64,000 nucleotides of DNA from assembly GCF_001729485.1 (NCBI RefSeq), contig NZ_CP017157.1:6014001-6078000 (forward strand), written 5' to 3'. The translations under genes and the position numbers were made by a program. Shown in pieces: positions 60,315-64,000 of the stretch; position 1 is the first letter of the stretch; each line of letters starts with the position of its first letter. The DNA comes from Streptomyces lydicus. Lineage in GTDB: Bacteria; Actinomycetota; Actinomycetes; Streptomycetales; Streptomycetaceae. The notes under the pieces were generated by a model that did not search any database, had not been told where the DNA came from, and was given only the letters and a program-made list of their open reading frames with translations.

Positions 60315-63104
60315 CTACAGCCGGGGATCCACCGGCTCCGACTCCAGGGCCAGCACCCCGAAGACGGCCTCGTGCACCCGCCACAGCGGCTCGCCGTCGG
60401 CCAGCCGGTCGAGCGCCTCCAGCCCCAGCGCGTACTCGCGCAGGGCCAGCGAACGCTTGTGGCCCAGATGCCGCACCCGAAGCCGGCGGAGGTTCTCCGG
60501 CCGGGTGTACTCCGGGCCGTAGATGATCCGCAGGTACTCGCGGCCACGGCACTTGACGCCCGGCTGTACGAGCCGCCCGTCGTCCCGACGCACCAGTGCC
60601 TGCAGCGGTTTGACCACCATGCCCTCGCCGCCGGCCCCGGTCAGGTCCAGCCACCACCGGATGCCGGCCGCCACCGACGCCTCGTCCTCGGTGTCGACGA
60701 CGATCCGCCGGGTCGTGGCAAGCAGCCCGGGCCTGTCCGCGCCGCCGCCGGCCGGACCGCCGTCCCGGGACGCCACCGTGCCCTCCGCCGCGATGACGCG
60801 GTCGATCAGCGCCAGCTGCTCGGTGTGCGGCAGTGCGGCGAGGCTGCGCCCCTGCACGGCGAGGATCTGGAACGGCGCGAGCCGTATGCCGTCCAGCTCC
60901 CCCGCCCCGGAGCCCGCCGCCGCGTCCGCTCCCGCGCCGACCCGCCAGCAGTAGCGCCGGTACGCCGCCGTGAACGCATCGGCGTCCGCGGCCCGGTCGC
61001 GCTGCCGGCCGAGCAGCGGTGCCACCTCGACACCCCGGGCGGCCGCGGCCTCCAGCGCCCCCAGCACGCCGGGGAACGCCGCCCCGGACGCCGCGCCGAC
61101 CGCCGCGTACTGCTTGCGCAGCAAGCCCGTCGCCTTCAGGGACCACGGCATCAACTCCGCGTCCAGCAGCAACCAGTCCGTCTCCAGCTCGGCCCAGAGT
61201 CCGGCCTCCTCGACGCACGCCCGCACCCGCCGCAGTATCCGCTCGGTCGTCTCCGGGTCGTCGAAGAACGGCCGGCCGGTGCGGGTGTACAGGGCGCCCG
61301 ACACCCCCTTCGGCACGCCGAAGCGCTCGGCGGCCGCCGTCTCGTCCCGGCACACCAGGACCACCGCGCGCGAGCCCATGTGCTTCTCCTCGCACACCAC
61401 TTCGCGCACGCCGTCCGCCCGGTACCCGGCGAACGCCTCCACCGGATGCTCCAGATAGCCGCCCTCGCCACCCTCGTCGCCGACCTCCTCCGTCGAGGTC
61501 GCACTCGGCGCCATCGTCGGCGGGAGGTACGGCAGCAGCCGCGGGTCGATCGCGAAGCGGCTCATCACCTCCAGCGCCGCCGCGGCGTTCTCCTCCCGGA
61601 CCGCGAGCCGACCCATGTGGCGGGTCTCCACGATCCGGCGCCCCGCCACGTCGTTCAGGTCCAGCGGACGGCCGTCGGCCCCACCGGGTGCCTCGGTGGC
61701 CAGCGGTTTCGCGGGCTCGTACCAGACCCGCTCCGCCGGTACGTCCACCAGCTCGCGCTCCGGCCAGCGCAGCGCGGTCATCGCACCGCCGAAGACACAC
61801 CCGGTGTCGAGGCAGATGGTGTTGTTGAGCCAGCCGGCGCGCGGGGTGGGCGTGTGGCCGTAGACGACGGCGGCGCGGCCGCGGTAGTCCTCCGCCCACG
61901 GGTAGCGCACCGGCAGCCCGAACTCATCGGTCTCCCCGGTCGTGTCGCCGTACAGCGCGAAGGAGCGCACCCGGCCGGACGTCCGCCCGTGGTACTTCTC
62001 CGGCAGCCCGGCATGGCACACCACCAGCCCGCCGCCGTCCAGGACGTAGTGGCTGACCAGGCCCTGGATGAACGCCCCGACCTCGGCCCGGAACGCCTCG
62101 TCCTGCTTGTCCAGCTGCTCGATGGTCTCGGCGAGCCCGTGGGTGGGCTGGACCTTGCGCCCCTTGAGGTAACGGCCGAGCTTGTTCTCGTGGTTCCCCG
62201 GCACGCACAGTGCGTGCCCGGCCCCGACCATGCCCATCACCAGCCGCAGCACACCGGGGCTGTCCGGCCCGCGGTCGACGAGGTCACCGACGAAGACCGC
62301 GGTACGGCCCTCCGGGTGCACCGCGTCCACGGACCTGCCGAGCGCGTCGCGCACCAGCCCGTAGCCCAGCCGGCCGAGCAGGGTCTCCAGCTCGGAACGG
62401 CAGCCGTGGATGTCGCCGATGATGTCGAACGGGCCGGTCAGGTGACGCAGGTCGTTGAACCGCCGCTCCGTGACGACCCGCGCCGCCGCCACCTCTTCCT
62501 GGCCGCGCAGCAGATGCACCTTGCGGAACCCCTCGCGCTCCAAGTGTCGCAGCGAGCGCCGCAGTTCACGCTGGTGGCGCTGGATGACCCGGCGCGGCAG
62601 CCCGGCCCGGTCGGCCCGCGCCGCGTTGCGCTCCGCGCAGACCTGCTCGGGCACGTCCAGCACGATCGCCACCGGGAGCACGTCGTGCTCCCGGGCGAGC
62701 CGCACCAGCTGGGCGCGCGCCTCGGACTGCACGTTGGTGGCGTCGACGACCGTCAGCCGGCCGGCCGCCAGTCGCTTGCCCGCGATGAAGTGCAGCACGT
62801 CGAAGGCGTCGCCGCTCGCGCTCTGGTCGTTCTCGTCATCGCTGACCAGCCCCCGGCAGAAGTCGGAGGAGAGCACCTCGGTCGGCTTGAAATGCCGTGC
62901 GGCGAAGGTGGACTTGCCGGAGCCGGTGGCCCCGACCAGCACCACGAGCGAGAGGTCCGGCACGGGCAGCGTACGCGGCGCCGCCTCCCGCGCGCTCCCG
63001 CGCTGCTGCCGGGCCCCGTCCCCCTGCTCGGTTCCGCTCTCCTGCTGGGGCCCCTGCACCCGCGGGGTCCCGTCCGCCTGCTCACTGCGGTCGACGTCCG
63101 TCAT
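60315..63104 (-). CDS. pnkp: Polynucleotide kinase-phosphatase-ligase of bacterial RNA repair
   Basis: A 929-residue three-domain enzyme. After a 45-residue Gln/Gly-rich lead comes the 5'-kinase (P-loop GATGSGKST, 58-66). The 2',3'-phosphatase follows (GDIHGC at 230, GDLVDRG at 273, GNHE at 303), then a ligase-like adenylyltransferase (EEKHMGSR, K574 in the nucleotidyl site). With Hen1 it heals and reseals RNA cut by ribotoxins and marks the junction by 2'-O-methylation. ATGA overlap with hen1 shows coupling. About 930 residues is slightly longer than the Clostridium enzyme, owing to the N-terminal extension. Confidence 0.95.
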   Translation of the reverse strand: MTDVDRSEQADGTPRVQGPQQESGTEQGDGARQQRGSAREAAPRTLPVPDLSLVVLVGATGSGKSTFAARHFKPTEVLSSDFCRGLVSDDENDQSASGDAFDVLHFIAGKRLAAGRLTVVDATNVQSEARAQLVRLAREHDVLPVAIVLDVPEQVCAERNAARADRAGLPRRVIQRHQRELRRSLRHLEREGFRKVHLLRGQEEVAAARVVTERRFNDLRHLTGPFDIIGDIHGCRSELETLLGRLGYGLVRDALGRSVDAVHPEGRTAVFVGDLVDRGPDSPGVLRLVMGMVGAGHALCVPGNHENKLGRYLKGRKVQPTHGLAETIEQLDKQDEAFRAEVGAFIQGLVSHYVLDGGGLVVCHAGLPEKYHGRTSGRVRSFALYGDTTGETDEFGLPVRYPWAEDYRGRAAVVYGHTPTPRAGWLNNTICLDTGCVFGGAMTALRWPERELVDVPAERVWYEPAKPLATEAPGGADGRPLDLNDVAGRRIVETRHMGRLAVREENAAAALEVMSRFAIDPRLLPYLPPTMAPSATSTEEVGDEGGEGGYLEHPVEAFAGYRADGVREVVCEEKHMGSRAVVLVCRDETAAAERFGVPKGVSGALYTRTGRPFFDDPETTERILRRVRACVEEAGLWAELETDWLLLDAELMPWSLKATGLLRKQYAAVGAASGAAFPGVLGALEAAAARGVEVAPLLGRQRDRAADADAFTAAYRRYCWRVGAGADAAAGSGAGELDGIRLAPFQILAVQGRSLAALPHTEQLALIDRVIAAEGTVASRDGGPAGGGADRPGLLATTRRIVVDTEDEASVAAGIRWWLDLTGAGGEGMVVKPLQALVRRDDGRLVQPGVKCRGREYLRIIYGPEYTRPENLRRLRVRHLGHKRSLALREYALGLEALDRLADGEPLWRVHEAVFGVLALESEPVDPRL

Positions 63105-64000
63105 GCCGCGACCTCCTTCCCCGTTACCGGACCACCACGGCCCGCGTTCACGCGGTCCGCGCCCTGGTTGTTCTCACCCTGCACAGCGCCGCTGTCCTCA
63201 CCCCGCACCCGGAAGTGCGCGAGCTGGGTGGGCGGACCGACTTCCGGGTCGTCCGGCCCCACCGGGCCGAAGGTCACCCCGTAGCCGTGCCGCTCCGCCA
63301 CCTTGCGCGCCCACTGCCGGAACTCCGCACGCGTCCACTCGAAGCGATGGTCGGCATGCCGCACATGACCGGCCGGCAGCGACTCCCAGCGCACGTTGTA
63401 CTCGACGTTCGGGGTGGTCACCACGACCGTCCGCGGCCTGGCCGCGCCGAACACCGCGTACTCCAGCGCCGGCAGCCGCGCCGGGTCGACATGCTCGACG
63501 ACCTCGCTCAGCACCGCCGCGTCGTACCCCTGCAGCCGGCTGTCGGTGTACGCCAGCGACCCCTGCACCAGCCGTACGCGCTCCGACTGCCGCTCGGACA
63601 TCCGGTCCAGCCGCAGCCGGCGCCGCGCCTCGTGCAGCGCCCGCATCGACACGTCCACCCCGACGATCTCGGTGAACTGCCCTTCCTTGAGCAGCGCCCC
63701 GACCAACTGGCCCTGGCCGCAGCCCAGGTCGAGCACCCGCGCCGCCCGCTCGGCGCGCAGCACCGCGAGGATCGCCTCCCGGCGCTGCACGGCGAGCGGC
63801 ACCGGCTTGTCCTCGGTGTCCGCCTCCTCGTCCACCGCGTTGTCGAGTTCCTCCGCCGCGACATCGTCCGACTCGGCCAGCCGCTCCAGCTCCAGCCGCT
63901 CCATGGCCCGACGCGTCAGCGCCCACCTCCGCGCGAGGTAGCGTCCGACGATCAGCCGCTGCTCGGGGTGGTTCTCCAGCCACCCCTCACCGGCCCGCAG
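63101..64000 (-). CDS. hen1: Hen1 3' terminal RNA ribose 2'-O-methyltransferase (5' end outside window)
   Basis: The frame is open to the window edge, so the start is missing; 299 codons are visible. The SAM-binding site is ARVLDLGCGQGQLVGALLKE, EIVGVDVSMRALHEARRRL. The Hen1 metal site is EVVEHVDPARLPALEYAVFG with the following histidine region NVEYNVRWESLPAGHVRHAD. Visible N-terminal sequence (GWLENHPEQRLIVGRYLARR) belongs to the domain that docks Pnkp. It methylates the 2'-OH at the repair site before Pnkp ligation, making the RNA resistant to re-cleavage. ATGA overlap with pnkp. Confidence 0.94.
   Translation of the reverse strand: MRAGEGWLENHPEQRLIVGRYLARRWALTRRAMERLELERLAESDDVAAEELDNAVDEEADTEDKPVPLAVQRREAILAVLRAERAARVLDLGCGQGQLVGALLKEGQFTEIVGVDVSMRALHEARRRLRLDRMSERQSERVRLVQGSLAYTDSRLQGYDAAVLSEVVEHVDPARLPALEYAVFGAARPRTVVVTTPNVEYNVRWESLPAGHVRHADHRFEWTRAEFRQWARKVAERHGYGVTFGPVGPDDPEVGPPTQLAHFRVRGEDSGAVQGENNQGADRVNAGRGGPVTGKEVAA

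Noticed and set aside
60045..63284. A 1079-codon plus-strand frame antisense to pnkp
   Set aside because: Pnkp kinase, phosphatase and ligase motifs are all on the minus strand; the plus frame is low complexity.

Overview
The window is a high-GC actinobacterial chromosome segment, almost certainly from Streptomyces. Third codon positions are nearly all G or C, GTG starts are common, and gene pairs often overlap by GTGA or ATGA. Much of the order matches, from memory, the S. coelicolor interval around SCO5972-SCO6027 (fadAB, dxs, xylFGH, rok7B7, ngcEFG, aconitase, an HTH-MurA, arginine deiminase and OTC, Pnkp-Hen1), broken by accessory blocks.

1-8.3 kb: a LuxR-type regulator tail, ribonuclease D, a PepSY-like lipoprotein, the fatty acid beta-oxidation pair fadA-fadB, a NYN/PIN-like protein and an amino acid permease. 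8.3-24.2 kb: dxs for isoprenoid precursors, then a sugar-uptake block. This holds xylFGH, the ROK regulator rok7B7, the N-acetylglucosamine/chitobiose transporter ngcEFG with a DasR-like site at its promoter, a secreted GH92 alpha-mannosidase and an FG-GAP protein. A seven-copy 45-bp tandem repeat occupies the xylFGH 3' region. 24.2-33.8 kb: iron-sulfur aconitase, with an iron-box-like site and a separate 18-bp dyad in its promoter; an ECF41/SigJ sigma factor beside the remnant of a second one; a PDZ-less Lon-like protease; an MFS pump; a DUF1648-GntR pair; and a MurA fused to an HTH domain.

33.9-41.8 kb is a conflict island. A WXG100-like protein, an Rhs toxin with a C-terminal HNH-like nuclease and two candidate immunity proteins form one overlapping operon. 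Facing it is a two-gene unit: an EACC1-like small protein followed by a caspase-fold protease fused to the zinc finger and C-terminal domains of DnaJ, without a J domain. This caspase-DnaJ-EACC1 module is the most unusual system in the window.

43.4-55.4 kb: a CoA-dependent aromatic (anthranilate/2-aminobenzoate type) degradation set. It comprises a CoA ligase, an acyl-CoA dehydrogenase, a PaaX-like repressor, a fused flavin monooxygenase/old-yellow-enzyme reductase and a crotonase. It is split in two by a gamma-butyrolactone signalling locus with AfsA, two ArpA/ScbR-like receptors, a reductase, a HAD phosphatase and three ARE-like operators. The two catabolic promoters share a 14-bp element, so they are probably one regulon.

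55.5-64 kb: an RsbW-like ATPase, an amino acid permease, ornithine carbamoyltransferase and arginine deiminase, with possible ArgR-type double boxes, and finally the Pnkp-Hen1 RNA repair pair, the latter cut by the window end. I saw no tRNA, rRNA, insertion sequence or CRISPR array.
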